Shown here: positions 63,219-64,000 of the stretch, one piece after another
Layout of the letters: each line of letters begins with the position of its first letter
How positions within the stretch are numbered: position 1 is the first letter of the stretch
Assembly: GCF_040907265.1 (NCBI RefSeq)
Contig: NZ_JBFOHP010000002.1
Span: 5,828,001-5,892,000, forward strand
Reading direction: 5' to 3'
From: Streptomyces sclerotialus
Lineage (GTDB): Bacteria > Actinomycetota > Actinomycetes > Streptomycetales > Streptomycetaceae
Length of the DNA: 64,000 nucleotides
The notes under the pieces: model-generated
The model's input: only the letters and a program-made list of their open reading frames with translations
Databases searched by the model: none
What the model was told of the DNA's origin: nothing
Position numbers and translations under genes: made by a program

Positions 63219-63348
63219 GGTGCTGCCTTGCTTCCTTCCTGCCGGTGGGCCGCCCCCGAAGGGACAGGCCGTGGGCCTCTGGGACCTCGGCCTTTCGAGG
63301 GGGCTCGCGCCCCGTTCCGAACGCCGCCCGGGGCGCGTACGGACCGCC

Positions 63349-64000
63349 TCAGCTCTTGACGGGTATGAACAGGTCCAGCCAGTACAGGACGTTGAGGACG
63401 ATGCCGCCGACGATCACGGCGGCGGGTGCCGCGGCCATGCGGACCACGACCCGGCCCATCGCCTCGTTCAGCAGGTAGAGCCCGCCGACGATGAGGATGC
63501 CGAGGCCGCCGCCCATGGCGTCGGCCGCCATCAGCGAGCCGAAGAGGATGGCCAGCCGCAGTGATTCGCTGATCGCGCCGCGCAGGTGCTCCGAGGAGTC
63601 CCGGACCGACGGCAGCCTCCCCAGCACCCGGCCGATCCAGGAGAGCGCCAGTACCTCGGCGGCGAAGACCAGGGCCCCGCACATCAGCGCCAGCCAGGGG
63701 CTCGGCAGGAGATAGCCGATCGGGTAGACCAGGGTGAAACCGACGATGCCGTACGCGCCCGACGCCAGCGCCGTGGTGGCGATCAGCGGGACGAAGCCGA
63801 AGACGCGGTAGAAGTCCACCTGGGCCGCGCCGCTGTAGTCACCCTTGGCGATCAGGAAGCTGGTCGCCTCACCGCCGCCCAAGACGTGCATCTGTGCCAG
63901 CAGGCAGACCCCGGCACCCAGCAGCATGAACAGTGGCAGGTGCTTCCGGAGCCGGGTCGCGCTCGCGCTGAACAGCGAGGCCGTCGGATCGTCGTCGCCC
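63349..64000 (-). CDS. yhfT: YhfT-like integral membrane protein (5' end beyond the right edge)
   Basis: The C-terminal half (about 217 residues) of a polytopic membrane protein. At least five hydrophobic segments are visible, e.g. VFGFVPLIATTALASGAYGIVGFT (split here for length), MCGALVFAAEVLALSWIGRV, and AAVIVGGIVLNVLYWLDLFI near the C-terminus, which ends PVKS. The frame is open to the window end. Its identity with E. coli YhfT rests mainly on the conserved neighbours (php, yhfS, yhfX, yhfW) and a membrane topology consistent with a transporter. It would be the importer of the operon's substrate, by inference. Confidence 0.75.
   Translation of the reverse strand, partial: GDDDPTASLFSASATRLRKHLPLFMLLGAGVCLLAQMHVLGGGEATSFLIAKGDYSGAAQVDFYRVFGFVPLIATTALASGAYGIVGFTLVYPIGYLLPSPWLALMCGALVFAAEVLALSWIGRVLGRLPSVRDSSEHLRGAISESLRLAILFGSLMAADAMGGGLGILIVGGLYLLNEAMGRVVVRMAAAPAAVIVGGIVLNVLYWLDLFIPVKS

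Overview
The window is high-GC actinobacterial DNA, almost certainly from a Streptomyces chromosome. The evidence is strong third-position GC, frequent GTG/TTG starts, a conservon, an IclR-type ndgR beside leuCD, a HupS with a lysine-rich tail, nsdA, and the order smc - glcP - ftsY - nsdA - amtB - glnK - glnD - ffh. As far as I recall it, this order is that of the core arm of model streptomycetes. No phage, insertion sequence, CRISPR array or origin of replication was seen.

Layout. 1-7.1 kb (minus strand): a complete conservon cvnA-B-C-D (nitrate-sensor-like histidine kinase, roadblock protein, DUF742 protein, small GTPase), followed downstream by the start of a second cvnA that leaves the left edge. 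7.7-11.7 kb: a 61-residue peptide gene with a duplicated motif, a fumarylacetoacetate-hydrolase-family enzyme overlapping gltX, a Uma2-family protein and a HAD hydrolase. 11.75-12.36 kb: five tRNA genes (Gln-Glu-Glu-Gln-Glu) closed by a terminator. 12.5-15.4 kb: ndgR divergent from leuCD with a near-perfect operator between them. 15.5-23.8 kb: hupS, cofC, an acyltransferase overlapping gpsA, ddl, a DUF3515 lipoprotein, a stand-alone Lrp/AsnC effector domain, thiL and thiD. 23.9-34.5 kb: rpmB, a FakA/YloV-like DAK2 protein, recG, rsmD-coaD, a coiled-coil DivIVA-like protein, the DUF177-rpmF-rnc group and mutM. 34.5-43 kb: a DUF6083-like protein, a CAP-domain protein with an apparent frameshift, acylphosphatase, a small coiled-coil protein, smc and glcP. 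43.1-49.5 kb: a frameshifted LLM flavin oxidoreductase, an NCS1 permease, a type-II NADH-dehydrogenase-like flavoprotein, ftsY and a prim-pol-like protein. 49.9-58.4 kb: nsdA, amtB-glnK, glnD and ffh.

58.4 kb to the right edge (minus strand): a compact accessory operon whose members match Escherichia coli YhfT, YhfV (Php), YhfS, YhfX and YhfW. The set is a membrane protein, a phosphotriesterase-like metallohydrolase, two PLP enzymes and a phosphopentomutase-like metalloenzyme. To my knowledge its pathway is not established, and this is the best candidate in the window for an undescribed system. It is convergent with ffh and overlaps its 3' end.

Most of the window is housekeeping: translation, replication/repair, protein targeting, leucine, thiamine and phospholipid synthesis, and nitrogen control. 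The regulatory highlights are the ndgR-leuC palindrome, a cluster of ATCCGGAT palindromes in the ndh-ftsY gap, inverted repeats before glcP, a GlnR-like box before amtB, and two DnaA-box-like sites after gpsA. Two genes are broken at runs of six G, which may be assembly errors or real mutations.
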